In this document: positions 42,590 to 52,842 of the stretch, piece after piece
Layout of the letters: each line of letters starts with the position of its first letter
Position numbering within the stretch: position 1 is the first letter of the stretch
NCBI RefSeq assembly: GCF_016756595.1
Contig: NZ_AP023257.1
Location: 4,294,001-4,358,000 of the forward strand
Source of the DNA: Mesorhizobium sp. L-2-11
Lineage (GTDB): Bacteria > Pseudomonadota > Alphaproteobacteria > Rhizobiales > Rhizobiaceae
DNA: 64,000 nt
Direction: 5' to 3'
The notes under the pieces: generated by a model
The model's input: only the letters and a program-made list of their open reading frames with translations
What the model was told of the DNA's origin: nothing
The model's database searches: none
Made by a program: the position numbers and the translations under genes

Positions 42590-43561
42590 TTACCAGCGAA
42601 CCAGGACCGCGCCCCAAGTGAAGCCGCCGCCCATCGCCTCGATCAGCACCAGATCACCCTTCTTGATGCGGCCGTCGGCGACCGCCACCGACAGAGCCAG
42701 CGGCACCGAAGCAGCCGAGGTGTTACCGTGCAAATCGACGGTCACCACCACCTTTTGTTCTGCTATCCCGAGCTTCCTGGCGGAAGCGTCGATAATCCGC
42801 TTATTGGCCTGATGCGGCACGAACCAGTCGAGATCTTCAGCGGTGATCCCGGCAGCCGAAAACGTCGCCTCGATGACGTCGGTGATCATGCCGACCGCGT
42901 GCTTGAACACTTCGCGGCCTTCCATCCTGAGATGGCCCACCGTTCCGGTGGTCGACGCTCCACCGTCGACGAACAGCTTGTCCTTGTGAGCCCCGTCGGA
43001 GCGCAGGCTGGCCGCCAGCACGCCGTGGTCGGCAATGCCGCCCGCCCCCTCTCCTGCTTCCAGCACCATCGCGCCGGCGCCGTCGCCAAACAACACGCAG
43101 GTCGAGCGATCGCTCCAGTCGAGGATGCGCGAAAAGGTTTCAGAGCCGATCACCAGCACGCGTTTGGCCAGGCCGCCGCGGATATAGAGATCGGCCGTCG
43201 TCACCGCGTAGACGAAGCCCGAGCACACCGCCTGCATGTCGAAGGCGAAGCCGTGATGCATGCCGAGCCGGTTCTGGATGTCGACGGCGGTCGCCGGAAA
43301 GGTGTTGTTGGGCGTCGAGGTCGCCAGCACGATCAGGTCGATATCGGCCGGCGTCAGGCCGGCATTTTCCAGGGCTGCGCGCGCCGCCGCCTCGCCGAGC
43401 GAAGCCGTCGTCTCATCGTCGGCCGCGATATGGCGCTGGCGGATGCCGGTGCGCTGGGCAATCCATGCGTCTGACGTCTCGACCATGCCTTCGAAATCGG
43501 CATTCTTCATGATGCGGCGGGGCAGCGCGGCGCCTGTGCCGCGCACGACTGATCTGATCAA
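42590..43561 (-). CDS. fabH: 3-oxoacyl-[ACP] synthase III
   Basis: Initiates type II fatty acid synthesis by condensing acetyl-CoA with malonyl-ACP. The 323-residue protein has the Cys-His-Asn triad: Cys113 ([12 protein letters not shown]), His249 ([10 protein letters not shown]) and Asn279 (HGNTSAASV). It starts 9 bp after plsX. Confidence 0.97.
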   Translation of the reverse strand: MIRSVVRGTGAALPRRIMKNADFEGMVETSDAWIAQRTGIRQRHIAADDETTASLGEAAARAALENAGLTPADIDLIVLATSTPNNTFPATAVDIQNRLGMHHGFAFDMQAVCSGFVYAVTTADLYIRGGLAKRVLVIGSETFSRILDWSDRSTCVLFGDGAGAMVLEAGEGAGGIADHGVLAASLRSDGAHKDKLFVDGGASTTGTVGHLRMEGREVFKHAVGMITDVIEATFSAAGITAEDLDWFVPHQANKRIIDASARKLGIAEQKVVVTVDLHGNTSAASVPLALSVAVADGRIKKGDLVLIEAMGGGFTWGAVLVRW

Positions 43562-43570
43562 GGCTCTTTC

Positions 43571-44641
43571 CTATTCCTCTGCGTCGGCAACGACGTCGGA
43601 TTTCCTGAATGTCTGGGCATGCGGATTGCGCGCATGGAACAGGTCGAGATCGGCTTCGATGCGATCGAGCAGGTTGTTGCGCACCATGTCGTAGCCAAGC
43701 TCGATCGCCGCCGCGAAGCCGTCCGAATCGGCGCCGCCATGGCTTTTCACCACGACGCCGTTCAGACCCAGGAAAACCCCGCCGTTGGAGCGGCCGACAT
43801 CCATCTTTTCGCGCAGGCGATCGAAGGCGCCCTTGGCGAATACATAGCCGATCCTGGCCATCAGCGTGCGGTCCATCGCGGCGCGCAAGTAACCGGCGAT
43901 CTGTCGTACCGTGCCTTCCGCAGTCTTCAGCGCGATGTTGCCGGCAAATCCTTCGGTGACGACCACGTCGACCGTGCCCTTGCCGATGTCGTCGCCCTCG
44001 ACGAAACCATGGTAGTTCATCGAGGCCATGTTGGCCTCGCGCAACATGCGGCCCGCCTCCTTGACCTCTTCCTGGCCTTTGATCTCCTCGACGCCGACAT
44101 TGAGCAGACCGACGCTCGGCCGTTCGATGCCGAAAACCGAGCGCGCCATGCCAGTGCCCAGAATGGCAAAATCAACTAGTTGATGCGCATCCGCGCCGAT
44201 GGTGGCGCCGACGTCCAGCACCACGCTTTCGCCGCGCAATGTCGGCCAGAGCGCCGCGATCGCCGGACGGTCGATGGTCGCCATGGTGCGGAGGCAGAAC
44301 CTCGACATCGCCATCAGCGCGCCGGTGTTGCCGGCCGAGATGCAGGCGTCGGCAGTGCCTGCCTTGACCGCCTCGACCGCTTTCCACATCGATGATTTCC
44401 AGCGGCCATGGCGCAGCGCCTGGCTCGGCTTGTCGTCCATCCGGACTGCTACCTCGCAGTGGATGAACTCGCTCACTTCCGCCAGCTTTGGCAGCTTTGC
44501 CAGTTCGGGGCGCACTGCCTCCTCGCGACCATAGATGACGAAGCGGATGTCGGGACGCCGGGTCGCGACCGTCATGAGCGCCGGGATGACCACGCTTGGT
44601 CCGTGATCGCCACCCATGGCATCGATGGAAATCCTGATCAC
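43571..44641 (-). CDS. plsX: Phosphate acyltransferase PlsX
   Basis: Converts acyl-ACP to acyl phosphate, the acyl donor for PlsY in phospholipid synthesis. The 356-residue product begins [20 protein letters not shown] and has [33 protein letters not shown] and [17 protein letters not shown], all PlsX hallmarks. It lies upstream of fabH in the same operon. Confidence 0.97.
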   Translation of the reverse strand: MIRISIDAMGGDHGPSVVIPALMTVATRRPDIRFVIYGREEAVRPELAKLPKLAEVSEFIHCEVAVRMDDKPSQALRHGRWKSSMWKAVEAVKAGTADACISAGNTGALMAMSRFCLRTMATIDRPAIAALWPTLRGESVVLDVGATIGADAHQLVDFAILGTGMARSVFGIERPSVGLLNVGVEEIKGQEEVKEAGRMLREANMASMNYHGFVEGDDIGKGTVDVVVTEGFAGNIALKTAEGTVRQIAGYLRAAMDRTLMARIGYVFAKGAFDRLREKMDVGRSNGGVFLGLNGVVVKSHGGADSDGFAAAIELGYDMVRNNLLDRIEADLDLFHARNPHAQTFRKSDVVADAEE

Positions 44642-44790
44642 GCGGTGTTCATCTCACAGTTAGCTTGAGCGAGCGGCAAGCGCTGGCAACGAATTTGTCG
44701 CTGGCAACGGGTTTGGGGCTCGCGAAGGTTCGGCGAAAATAGCGTTTTTGGGCTGCCGCACAACCGGCTTTCTCCGATTGGGTCGGGTTT

Positions 44791-45354
44791 TCAGGATTTT
44801 CCCAGCAGGGAACGCAGCTTTTGCTGGAATTCGCTTTCCGCAGTCCCGGCATCGTCGGCAGCCTCCATCGAAACGCCTTGCTTGCGCGGATAGGGATCGA
44901 TCGCCAACCCAAAGAACTGTTCGGCGAGCGCCCCGACATTGATTGAATTGCCGGAAAATGTTTCCGGACTGTCCGGCCCTTCGGCATCGAGCATTATCTC
45001 GCCGCCGCCCTCGAAACCCTGCCGCCCGAGCTTCGACTGCTCCGGCAGGAACAGTGCGTCAACCGCCTCGTCGATATGCGCCTCGATCGGATCCAGGGTG
45101 ACGATGCAGGCCTGGGTGATATCGGCCTCGACGCGGCCGCTGACCTTGACGCCATTGCGCTTCCATGGCGCCACCAGCAGTTCGGCGCGGTAGTTCTCGA
45201 CCGAGAGCAAGTCGTGCTCGCCTGCCAGCGCGGCGCGCTGCGCGGCGTCGGCCTCGATCTGCACCGGCAGGCCCTTTTGCGGCAGCCGGGCGACGTTGGC
45301 CACGAAGGACACGGGGCTCCGGCGATCGGGGCTCGGGGAATCGGCGTGTTTCAT
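44791..45354 (-). CDS. DUF177 (YceD-like) protein
   Basis: A 187-residue protein of the YceD/DUF177 family, usually next to rpmF and plsX and involved in 23S rRNA/ribosome-related processes in bacteria and chloroplasts. Visible features: KVSGRVEADITQACIVTLDPIEAHIDEAVDALF in the middle (the CxVT motif) and the acidic strand DPETFSGN-like DSPETFSGNSINVGALAEQFFGLAIDPYPRK. No rpmF gene lies between it and plsX here; the 149-bp spacer holds nothing recognisable. Confidence 0.9.
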   Translation of the reverse strand: MKHADSPSPDRRSPVSFVANVARLPQKGLPVQIEADAAQRAALAGEHDLLSVENYRAELLVAPWKRNGVKVSGRVEADITQACIVTLDPIEAHIDEAVDALFLPEQSKLGRQGFEGGGEIMLDAEGPDSPETFSGNSINVGALAEQFFGLAIDPYPRKQGVSMEAADDAGTAESEFQQKLRSLLGKS

Positions 45355-45398
45355 CTTTTCCTTGGATAGTCTTGTTTCTTGGATAGGCTTTGTTTCTC

Positions 45399-45941
45399 TT
45401 AAATAGTCTGGGCCACGGGGAATGCCACAGTGCCGGAAACAATCGATTCGGTCGGCTGTTCGGCGAGTCGTCTGGCGGCATCGGCGACGTAGCCGGCCAG
45501 ATGCGTCGCCTGCGGCCAGGTGGCGGCATCGGGCCTGACATTGCGGTCAAGCGCCGCGACGAGGGCGTCATGGTCGTTTCGTTCCAGCGCATCGTCATAG
45601 GCGGCGGTGCGGCCATAGAACATCTTCGCCAGTTTCTTCATGCGTTTCGGCACGCCGACGTCGCCGATGCCGAGTTCCCGCAGCGAATGCTCGACATCCA
45701 TGAAGAACTCGTCGATCAGCACCTGGGCGACCTCCCCGGCAACACCACCCTCGCCGCGCAGCCGGTGCTGGAACAGGAACATGTGCAGCGACAGCATCTC
45801 GAAGCGGCCAAGCGGCGTGTCCGGGACATTCCAGTCGGAATAAAACACGGTTTGCCGCGCCGCTGCCACGATTTGTGCGTAGAGCGCCTCGGTGATAGCG
45901 CGGTTGGCGTGACGTTCGCGACCAAAAAGGCGCTGGAACAT
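45399..45941 (-). CDS. Ubiquinol-cytochrome c chaperone (CBP3/UQCC1-like)
   Basis: A 180-residue protein of the CBP3 family, which helps assemble cytochrome b of complex III. ALYAQIVAAARQTVFYSDWNVPDTPLGRFEMLSLHMFL at the start and FFMDVEHSLRELGIGDVGVPKRMKKLAKMFYGR in the middle are characteristic. The start at 45941 (MFQRLFG) is the usual family start. It is 44 bp upstream of DUF177 and divergent from bamE, the standard rhizobial arrangement. Confidence 0.93.
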   Translation of the reverse strand: MFQRLFGRERHANRAITEALYAQIVAAARQTVFYSDWNVPDTPLGRFEMLSLHMFLFQHRLRGEGGVAGEVAQVLIDEFFMDVEHSLRELGIGDVGVPKRMKKLAKMFYGRTAAYDDALERNDHDALVAALDRNVRPDAATWPQATHLAGYVADAARRLAEQPTESIVSGTVAFPVAQTI

Positions 45942-46055
45942 TGAGGGTGGTCTCCCGGGGACCGTTTGTTGAAGTGGCCTTGTTGCATCGGCGAGCAAGC
46001 TGGTTTACCGGTTTTGCGGCCCAGCGCAAGTTGCGGCCAGCTAATGGAGTTGTAG

Positions 46056-46604
46056 TTGCGCGCGCTGAAATTCAAGTCGACTTTTCTGCCCAGGTCCGCT
46101 TTTCCGAGATCCGCCGGCGCGATCTCGCTGCTGGTGGTTGCTTCGGCGCTTTGCGCCTGCAACTCGTCGAAGATGATCGGTGATCTCAATCCGAGCGAGA
46201 CGCTGACGCAGGGCTACGTCATCGACCAGCAGGCGATCGACCTGGTGCCGGTCGGCTCGAGCCGCGAACAGGTGCTTCTGGCGCTCGGCACCCCGTCGAC
46301 CAAGGCGACTTTCGACAACGAGGCCTTTTATTACATTTCACAGACGCGCAAGCGTTACGTCGCCTTCGACAAGCCTAGGCTGGTCGACCAGAAGGTGTTG
46401 GCCGTCTATTTCGGCGAGGACGGGCGCGTGACCCAGATCGCCAATTACGGCCTGAAGGACGGCAAGGTGTTCGACTTCATCTCGCGGACCACGCCGACCG
46501 GCGGCAAGGACCAGAACTTCCTCAGCCAGATCATCGGCGGCGCCAGCAAGCTGGCGCCCGGCCTCCCCGGCGGCGGCGGCGGCGGCGCCACGCCCGGCAC
46601 CTGA
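46056..46604 (+). CDS. bamE: Outer membrane assembly lipoprotein BamE (SmpA/OmlA)
   Basis: Lipoprotein subunit of the BAM complex for outer-membrane protein insertion. The 182-residue product starts at a TTG preceded by GGAG. The signal peptide ends in a lipobox with Cys35 (VASALCACNSS), which has an unusual Cys at -2. The BamE fold follows: LTQGYVIDQQAIDLVPVGSSREQVLLALGTPS, FYYISQTRKRYVAF, LAVYFGEDGRVTQIANYGL. A Gly-rich C-terminal tail closes it. Confidence 0.93.
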   Translation: MRALKFKSTFLPRSAFPRSAGAISLLVVASALCACNSSKMIGDLNPSETLTQGYVIDQQAIDLVPVGSSREQVLLALGTPSTKATFDNEAFYYISQTRKRYVAFDKPRLVDQKVLAVYFGEDGRVTQIANYGLKDGKVFDFISRTTPTGGKDQNFLSQIIGGASKLAPGLPGGGGGGATPGT

Positions 46605-46661
46605 CCCATCCCAGCCTCCTTCCTTTTGCTTCCCTGGAAGCAGCAACATCTCAGGCGACCG

Positions 46662-46696
46662 AAAACCCGCGGGAGCGATCCTGCGGGTTTTTGTTT
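46662..46696 (+). terminator. Terminator of bamE
   Basis: AAAACCCGCGGGAGCGATCC...TGCGGGTTTTT: eight-base arms with a GC-rich core, followed by GTTTTG. Its arms are nearly the same as those of the convergent hppA terminator at 46802-46829. Confidence 0.88.
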
Positions 46697-46801
46697 TGAG
46701 ACAGCAAGCCAGCGTCGCAGGCTCCGGGCCGCAGACGACTTGAACACGAGCTTTGGAGCGTCACGGGCGTCAATGCCCTGATGCGGGACGTGCAAAATAG
46801 A

Positions 46802-46829
46802 AGAACCCGCGGGATCGCTCCCGCGGGTT
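46802..46829 (-). terminator. Terminator of hppA
   Basis: GAACCCGCGGGA (46802-46813), loop TCGC, TCCCGCGGGTTC (46818-46829): 12 perfect pairs. On the minus strand it is followed by TTCTATTTTG. It sits 36 bp past the hppA stop codon. Confidence 0.85.
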
Positions 46830-46865
46830 CGGTTGTGTATTTCGGCCCCGGAAGGCCGAGCGGCC

Positions 46866-49007
46866 TCAGCCGTGCGCGAGCACGGCCAGCAGCAGCAGGG
46901 CGACGATGTTGGTGATCTTGATCGCCGGGTTGACTGCCGGACCGGCGGTGTCCTTGTAGGGATCGCCGACGGTGTCGCCGGTCACCGAGGCCTTGTGTGC
47001 CTCGGACCCCTTGAGATGCTTGACCCGGTCCTTGTCAGTAAAGCCGTCCTCGAACGATTTTTTCGCATTGTCCCAGGCGCCGCCGCCAGAGGTCATCGAG
47101 ATGGCGACGAACAGGCCGTTGACGATGACGCCGAGCAGCGAGGCGCCGAGCGCCGCAAAGGCGGATGCCTTCGAACCCGAGATCAGCAGCACCCCGAAAT
47201 AGACGACCAGCGGTGCCAGCACCGGCAGCAGCGACGGAATGATCATTTCCCGGATCGCCGCCTTGGTCAGAAGATCGACCGCACGCGCATAGTTCGGCTT
47301 CGAGGTGCCGGCCATGATGCCCGGATCCTCGCGGAACTGCTTGCGCACTTCTTGGACGATGGCGCCCGCCGCACGGCCGACAGCGGTCATGGCGATGCCG
47401 CCGAACAGATAAGGGATCAGACCGCCGAAGATCAGACCGGCGACGACGTAAGGGTTGGAGAGGTCGAAAGAGACTTCGCCCATACCCTGGAAGTAAGGAT
47501 ATTTGTCGCTATTGGCGGCAAAGAACTTCAGGTCGTTGGAGTAGGCCGCAAACAGCACCAGCGCACCGAGCCCGGCCGAACCGATGGCGTAACCCTTGGT
47601 CACCGCCTTGGTGGTGTTGCCGACGGCATCGAGCGCATCGGTCGACTGGCGCACTTCCTTGGGCAAGCCGGCCATTTCGGCAATGCCGCCGGCATTGTCG
47701 GTGACGGGGCCGAAGGCGTCGAGCGCAACGATCATCCCGGCAAGGCCAAGCATTGTGGTGACTGCGATCGCCGTGCCGTAGAGGCCGGCGAGCTGGTAGG
47801 TCGAAATGATGCCGCCGACGATGACGATCGCCGGAAGTGCCGTCGATTCCAGCGAGACCGCAAGGCCCTGGATGACGTTGGTGCCGTGGCCGGTGACCGA
47901 AGCCTGGGCGATGGAGTTCACCGGGCGTTTGTCGGTGCCGGTATAGTATTCGGTGATCACCACGATGAGGCCGGTCACCAGAAGGCCGATCAGGCCGCAG
48001 ATGAACAGGTTCGCGCCGGTGATGGCCATGCCGGCGACCGTGCCGATCTCGCCCCAGCCCAGCGTTGCCGAGGTGGCGATGCCGAGGCCGACGATCGACA
48101 GCAGGCCGGTGACGATCAGGCCCTTGTAGAGAGCGCCCATGATCGAGCCGTTGGAGCCGAGCTTGACGAAGAAGGTGCCGACGATGGAGGTCAGGATGCA
48201 GGCGCCGCAGATGGCCAGCGGATAGAGCATCGTGGCGCTGAGGACGGCGGTGCCGCCGAAGAAGATGGCGGCGAGGACCATTGTGGCGACCACGGTCACC
48301 GCATAGGTCTCGAACAGGTCGGCGGCCATGCCGGCGCAGTCGCCGACATTGTCGCCGACATTGTCGGCGATGGTGGCCGGATTGCGCGGATCGTCTTCGG
48401 GAATGCCGGCTTCGACCTTGCCGACGAGATCGCCGCCGACATCGGCGCCCTTGGTGAAGATGCCACCGCCGAGACGGGCGAAGATCGAGATCAGCGAGGC
48501 GCCGAAGCCGAGTGAAACCAGCGAATCGATGACGACGCGGTCGTTGGGCTGAAGGCCCATGAATTGGGTGAGGATCAGATAATAGATCGAGACGCCGAGC
48601 AGCGCCAGGCCAGCGACCAGCATGCCGGTGATGGCGCCCGACTTGAAGGCGATCTCGAGGCCGGCTGCGAGGCTGTTGGAAGCCGCCTGCGCGGTGCGCA
48701 CATTGGCGCGCACCGAGACGTGCATGCCGATGAAGCCGGCGGCGCCCGACAGAACGGCGCCGATCAGGAAGCCGATGGCGGCGGTGATCGAAAGCAGCCA
48801 CCAGGCGAGCAGCAGGACCACGACGCCGACGATGGCGATGGTGGTGTACTGGCGCGCCAGATAGGCCTGCGCGCCTTCGCGGATGGCCGCGGAAATTTCC
48901 TGCATGCGTGCATTGCCCTGATCGGCCGCGAGGACCGATTTTGTCGCCCAGATGGCGTAAAGGACTGAAAGCAGACCGCAGGCGATGACAGCTGAAATTA
49001 TGGTCAT
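46866..49007 (-). CDS. hppA: Membrane-bound proton-pumping pyrophosphatase
   Basis: A 713-residue integral membrane enzyme with about 16 helices coupling PPi hydrolysis to ion pumping. Substrate-site motifs are [47 protein letters not shown] (key residues Lys/Asp) and [16 protein letters not shown], with SYYTG-like [11 protein letters not shown]. The K+ determinant segment reads [17 protein letters not shown], with Lys where K+-dependent enzymes have Ala; this predicts a K+-independent H+ pump. The start at 49007 has GAGGAAAA upstream. Confidence 0.97.
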   Translation of the reverse strand: MTIISAVIACGLLSVLYAIWATKSVLAADQGNARMQEISAAIREGAQAYLARQYTTIAIVGVVVLLLAWWLLSITAAIGFLIGAVLSGAAGFIGMHVSVRANVRTAQAASNSLAAGLEIAFKSGAITGMLVAGLALLGVSIYYLILTQFMGLQPNDRVVIDSLVSLGFGASLISIFARLGGGIFTKGADVGGDLVGKVEAGIPEDDPRNPATIADNVGDNVGDCAGMAADLFETYAVTVVATMVLAAIFFGGTAVLSATMLYPLAICGACILTSIVGTFFVKLGSNGSIMGALYKGLIVTGLLSIVGLGIATSATLGWGEIGTVAGMAITGANLFICGLIGLLVTGLIVVITEYYTGTDKRPVNSIAQASVTGHGTNVIQGLAVSLESTALPAIVIVGGIISTYQLAGLYGTAIAVTTMLGLAGMIVALDAFGPVTDNAGGIAEMAGLPKEVRQSTDALDAVGNTTKAVTKGYAIGSAGLGALVLFAAYSNDLKFFAANSDKYPYFQGMGEVSFDLSNPYVVAGLIFGGLIPYLFGGIAMTAVGRAAGAIVQEVRKQFREDPGIMAGTSKPNYARAVDLLTKAAIREMIIPSLLPVLAPLVVYFGVLLISGSKASAFAALGASLLGVIVNGLFVAISMTSGGGAWDNAKKSFEDGFTDKDRVKHLKGSEAHKASVTGDTVGDPYKDTAGPAVNPAIKITNIVALLLLAVLAHG

Positions 49008-49106
49008 TGCCGGATTTTCCTCGATTGATGACCCAAAAGAACCCCTCCCTGGGCCGTTGAGACGGGGAGCGGATTCCGCACGCAGAATCCGCTCTCCTCG
49101 CATCGG

Positions 49107-49135
49107 CTTATGCGAAACAGGGGTGCGAACGTCAA
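49107..49135 (-). promoter_or_regulatory. Promoter of hppA
   Basis: On the minus strand TTGACG (49135-49130) and CATAAG (49112-49107) are spaced by 17 bp. The start point would be near 49100, leaving a leader of about 93 nt. The -35 matches that of the rplM promoter exactly. Confidence 0.75.
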
Positions 49136-49438
49136 GATATTGTTCGGTTTTTGCCCGGCTTTCGCCCAAAAGCCCCAGCTTTCGCTCGAAAGCCCCCGGC
49201 TTTCCACCAAAGCAATGGGCGGCAACACGCTTGCGATCGCCGCCGCCCGATTGGATCGCTCGAAATCGGTTTCGTGGTCGTCAGCCTTCGCGCAGGTCGT
49301 GACGCTCGGTTGAGCCGCTATCTTTCACGTCAGAACCCGGCCGGGTCATGGAAATCGCTGTTTGAAATCCATTTCCGGCAAGGAGCTCGCGCGTGCGATG
49401 GCGGCGACTTGAGGACTGACGTCAGGACCGTCGCGCTC

Positions 49439-49608
49439 CGTCGCGCCCCCCTCTGTCCTGCCGGACATCTCCCCCACACGGGGGGAGATCGGCAGCTTCA
49501 TTGCCGCTGATCCATCTTCGTCGTTGGCGATTGGCGAAAGCCGAGCTGGCATCCAATCTCCCCCCACGTGGGGGAGATTGGCCGGCAAGCCAGAGGGGGG
49601 CGCCTCGC
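49439..49608. repeat. Composite palindromic repeat, uninterrupted copy
   Basis: Left part CGCCCCCCTCTGTCCTGCCG-GACATCTCCCCCAC..GGGGGGAGATCGGC, a core around 49522-49545 with TTGGCGATTGGCGAAAGCC, then CAATCTCCCCCCACGTGGGG-GAGATTGG...CCAGAGGGGGGCGCC. Outer arms CGCCCCCCTCTG/CAGAGGGGGGCGCC are inverted and two ATCTCCCCCCAC-type palindromes flank the core. This is the intact form of the element at 4051-5546. Confidence 0.7.
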
Positions 49609-49636
49609 ACCGGCGTCTATCGAACCTTGTTCGGGG

Positions 49637-50854
49637 TCATGCGCTGGTCGGCCGCGCGGTCATCTTCAGCACGCCCAGCGCCACGAAGCACAGCACCGTC
49701 ACCGGGAAGATGATCCAGTTCAGCATCTCCCAGCCCCAGGCGTTGTAGACCGCGCCCGACATCAGCGAGGCGAAGGCGACGGAGCCGAACAGGACGAAGT
49801 CGTGAAAACCCTGGACCTTGGCCTTTTCGGATGGCCGGTAGCTGTCGGCGACCATGGCGGTGGCGCCGATGAAGCCGAAATTCCAGCCAAGGCCAAGCAG
49901 GATCAGCGCCGTCCAGAACTGCCACAGCGCCAGGCCCGACAGCGCCACCACGGCGCAGCCGATCAGCAGCACAAGGCCGGTTGCGACAATCCGTTCGGCG
50001 CCGAAGCGATAGATCAGCGCGCCGGTGAAGAAGCTCGGCGCGAACATCGCCATGACATGCCAGGAAATGCCGAGCGTGGCGTCGTCCGTCGACAGGCCGC
50101 AGCCGACCATGGCGAGCGGCGAGCCGGTCATGACGAAGCTCATCAGCGCATAACTGCCGACGGCGCAAAACAGCGCTGCCACGAAACGCGGCCTGGTGAC
50201 GATCTCGGCGAGCGGCCGCGCGTCGCTGTCGGCGATTTCCGCTTTGCCCGTCGCCTTGGCCGGGATGCGCAGCAAAGACAGGATGGCGGCGCCGACCGCC
50301 GCCAGCACCAGGATGGAGGCAAACGAGCCGGCAAACATCACCGGCGCAAACAATTCGCGGGTGAAGATGACGATCTGCGGCCCAAGGATGGCGGTGACGA
50401 TGCCGCCGGCCAGCACAAAGGAGATGGCGCGCGCCTTGAATTCAGACGGCGCGTTGTCGGCGGCGGCGAAGCGGAATTGCTGGACGAAGGCACCGCCGAT
50501 GCCGATCACCGACAGGCCGAAGGCAAACAGCCAGAAGCTGGCCTGGAACAGCGCCAGCGTGGCAATCAGACCACCGAGCGCAGTGACGATCGTCCCGGTC
50601 ATGAAGCCGTCGCGCTGGCCGAGCCGACGGATGATGGCCGCGGCCGGCAGGGCGCCGAGCGCCACGCCGACGTTGAAGCCGGTGATCGGCGCCGTCGCCA
50701 GCGACTTGTCGGAGCCGAGCAGGTAGTGCCCGGCCAATCCACCCACTGAAATGGCGATGGGTGCGGCCGAGCCGATGATCGCCTGCGAAGCGGCCAGGAT
50801 GAGCGCCGTGCGGCGCGCTTCCCTGGCGGCCTCGGCGATGGCGACGGCGGTCAT
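49637..50854 (-). CDS. MFS transporter
   Basis: A 405-residue major facilitator with 12 predicted helices: [20 protein letters not shown] leads into helix 1, loop 2-3 has [12 protein letters not shown], and a central acidic loop follows helix 6 ([20 protein letters not shown]). Its start overlaps the nusB stop by 4 bp (ATGA), so it ends the rib-nusB transcript. The substrate is unknown. Linkage to riboflavin genes might suggest flavin export, but this is speculative. Confidence 0.85.
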   Translation of the reverse strand: MTAVAIAEAAREARRTALILAASQAIIGSAAPIAISVGGLAGHYLLGSDKSLATAPITGFNVGVALGALPAAAIIRRLGQRDGFMTGTIVTALGGLIATLALFQASFWLFAFGLSVIGIGGAFVQQFRFAAADNAPSEFKARAISFVLAGGIVTAILGPQIVIFTRELFAPVMFAGSFASILVLAAVGAAILSLLRIPAKATGKAEIADSDARPLAEIVTRPRFVAALFCAVGSYALMSFVMTGSPLAMVGCGLSTDDATLGISWHVMAMFAPSFFTGALIYRFGAERIVATGLVLLIGCAVVALSGLALWQFWTALILLGLGWNFGFIGATAMVADSYRPSEKAKVQGFHDFVLFGSVAFASLMSGAVYNAWGWEMLNWIIFPVTVLCFVALGVLKMTARPTSA

Positions 50855-51351
50855 GAAGCGTCCTTGCCACGCCCTTCGCCGCGCACCCGGCGCGACACGC
50901 GATCGAGCACCGCGTTGACCAACTTCGGCTCGTCTTCTTCGTAAAACGCCTTGGCGATGTCGACATATTCCGAGACGATGACAGCCACCGGCACGTCGTC
51001 GCGCTTCATCAGCTCGTAGACGCCGGCGCGCAATATGGCGCGCAGCGTCGAATCGAGCCTGGACAACGGCCAGTCCTCCGTCAGCGCCTGGCGGATGATC
51101 GGATCGATGGTCTTCTGGTTCTCGACGACGCCGGCGAGGATGGCGCGAAACCATTGTGCGTCGGCCTCGCGATAGAGCGCGCCATCGACTTCCTTGCCGA
51201 GCCTGAACGCCTCGTATTCGGCGGTGATCTCGAAGACGCCGCTGCCGGCCACATCCATCTGGTAGAGCGCCTGCACGGCGGCCAGACGGGCTGCACCGCG
51301 CTTGTTGGCGTGGCGCACCGCGGGCTGGCCGGGCGATGCGGGCTCGCTCAC
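50851..51351 (-). CDS. nusB: Transcription antitermination factor NusB
   Basis: RNA-binding partner of NusE in rRNA antitermination. The 166-residue all-helical protein has [20 protein letters not shown] at the start and [39 protein letters not shown] before the basic end. It begins at GTG overlapping the ribH stop (GTGA), the usual ribH-nusB pair. Confidence 0.96.
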   Translation of the reverse strand: MSEPASPGQPAVRHANKRGAARLAAVQALYQMDVAGSGVFEITAEYEAFRLGKEVDGALYREADAQWFRAILAGVVENQKTIDPIIRQALTEDWPLSRLDSTLRAILRAGVYELMKRDDVPVAVIVSEYVDIAKAFYEEDEPKLVNAVLDRVSRRVRGEGRGKDAS

Positions 51352-51842
51352 GATCGCTCTCCCAACTGTTGCTTGAGGGCAATCATGGTCAGCGCCGCAC
51401 GCGCCGCAAAGCCGCCCTTGTCGCCTTCCGAACGCCTGGCCCGCGTCCAGGCCTGCTCGTCATTTTCGGTGGTCAGGATGCCGTTGCCGATGCAGACCGC
51501 TTCCTGCACGGACAGGTCCATCAGGGCACGGCTCGATTCATTGGCGACGATGTCGAAATGATAGGTGTCGCCGCGCACGATTGTGCCGAGGGCGACAAAG
51601 CCATCATAGCTCGGCCCGCCTTCGGCGGCGCCGTCGAGCGCGAAGGAAATCACCGCGGGAATTTCGAGCGAGCCCGGAACGGTGACGACGTCGTATGTCG
51701 CGCCCGCTTCCTCGAGCGCGCTGGTCGCGCCTTCGAGCAGCGCGTCGGCAAGATCGTCGTGGAAGCGTGCCTCGATGACAAGAAGGTGGGCCTGCTTCTT
51801 CGGCCGAATGAACGCTTTGCCGTGTTGGGATGTGCCAGCCAT
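51348..51842 (-). CDS. ribH: 6,7-dimethyl-8-ribityllumazine synthase
   Basis: Penultimate step of riboflavin synthesis: condensation of the ribityl pyrimidine with dihydroxybutanone phosphate. The 164-residue protein shows [36 protein letters not shown], and [27 protein letters not shown] with the catalytic His. The start at 51842 (MAGTSQHG) is preferred; the upstream open frame runs through repeat DNA. It is separated from ribE by 368 bp. Confidence 0.95.
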   Translation of the reverse strand: MAGTSQHGKAFIRPKKQAHLLVIEARFHDDLADALLEGATSALEEAGATYDVVTVPGSLEIPAVISFALDGAAEGGPSYDGFVALGTIVRGDTYHFDIVANESSRALMDLSVQEAVCIGNGILTTENDEQAWTRARRSEGDKGGFAARAALTMIALKQQLGERS

Positions 51843-51954
51843 AGATGTCTCCGGGATCGCCGGTGACTTAGGCCGAAGCCGGTTTGATCGCAAGCAGAAG
51901 ATTGGTGGAGATGCGGGAGGTGCCTTATTATCGGGTTTCCTCCGAAGCCGGCGC

Positions 51955-52100
51955 TGCCCCTCACTGCCCTGCCGGGCATTCCTCCTCGCAAACGGGGAGA
52001 AAGAGGCTGGCTGCGACGCCTGCGCCCTTCTTGCATCGCTGGCAATTGGCGAAACCATCGATGACCGCGCCCCTCACCCGGTTTACGGGGAGAGGTCGCC
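51955..52100. repeat. Composite palindromic repeat between ribH and ribE
   Basis: GCCCCTCACTGCCCTGCCGG-GCATTCCTCCTCGCAAACGGGGAG...CTGGCAATTGGCGAAACC...CGCCCCTCACCCGGTTTACGGGGAGAGG. It has the same plan as 49439-49608 (two palindromes around a TGGC(A/G)ATTGGCGAAA core) but is more diverged. It fills most of the 51843-52210 gap, which holds no gene. Confidence 0.55.
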
Positions 52101-52210
52101 GGCAGGCAGGTGCCAACGGAACGGAATAAGGCGGGAATTAAGTTAGCGGTGCTCGTCCTGTTCGGACCAACCGTGTGAATCCATGCCGCTCTCCGGCAGC
52201 AACAACGGCC

Positions 52211-52828
52211 TTAAAGTCCCTCTTTCGCAGCCTCCGCCAGCCGCGCCGCGTAGCGGGCCATGGTGTCGATCTCGAGGTTGACACGGTCGCCGACATCGCG
52301 TTCGCCCCAGGTGGTCACCGTCAGCGAGTGATGGATCAAGAGCACGTCGAAACGCGTGCCTTCGACCTTGTTGACGGTGAGCGAGGTGCCGTCGAGCGCG
52401 ACCGAGCCCTTGGGTGCGATGAACTTGGCCAGATCGCGCGGCGCTTCCAGCGTGAAGCGCACGGCATCGCCCTCCTCCTTGCGTGCGACGATCTCGGCTG
52501 TGCCGTCGACATGGCCTGAAACAATGTGGCCACCGAGTTCGTCGCCGATCTTCAGCGCCCGCTCCAGATTGATCCTGGTGCCGGATTTCCAGCCCATCGC
52601 CGTCGTCAGCCTGAGTGCCTCATCCCAGGCCTCAACCTCGAACCAGCGCGAGTTGGCGCCGCTTTCCGGCAGCGCCGTCACCGTCAGGCAGACTCCGCCG
52701 CACGAGATCGAAGCTCCAATGGCGATCGTCTGCGGGTCATAGGCGGTGTCGATGCGCAGGCCGACGCCCTCTCTCAGCGGCTTGACGGCAGCGACGGTGC
52801 CGACATCGGTGACAATCCCGGTAAACAT
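52211..52828 (-). CDS. ribE: Riboflavin synthase (alpha subunit)
   Basis: Dismutates two lumazine molecules to riboflavin. The 205-residue protein is a tandem repeat of two lumazine-binding barrels: MFTGIVTDVGTV...SCGGVCLTVTAL in the first half, and GGHIVSGHVDGTAEIV...SVALDGTSLTVNKVEG in the second. The start at 52828 (MFTG) is the invariant family start. A tandem palindromic repeat separates it from ribD. Confidence 0.96.
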   Translation of the reverse strand: MFTGIVTDVGTVAAVKPLREGVGLRIDTAYDPQTIAIGASISCGGVCLTVTALPESGANSRWFEVEAWDEALRLTTAMGWKSGTRINLERALKIGDELGGHIVSGHVDGTAEIVARKEEGDAVRFTLEAPRDLAKFIAPKGSVALDGTSLTVNKVEGTRFDVLLIHHSLTVTTWGERDVGDRVNLEIDTMARYAARLAEAAKEGL

Positions 52829-52842
52829 CAGATCCTGTCTTC

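Noticed and set aside
46833..48515. 560-codon open frame opposite hppA
   Set aside because: Composition is dominated by Gly, Asp, Arg and His in a repetitive way typical of antisense frames of membrane-protein genes.
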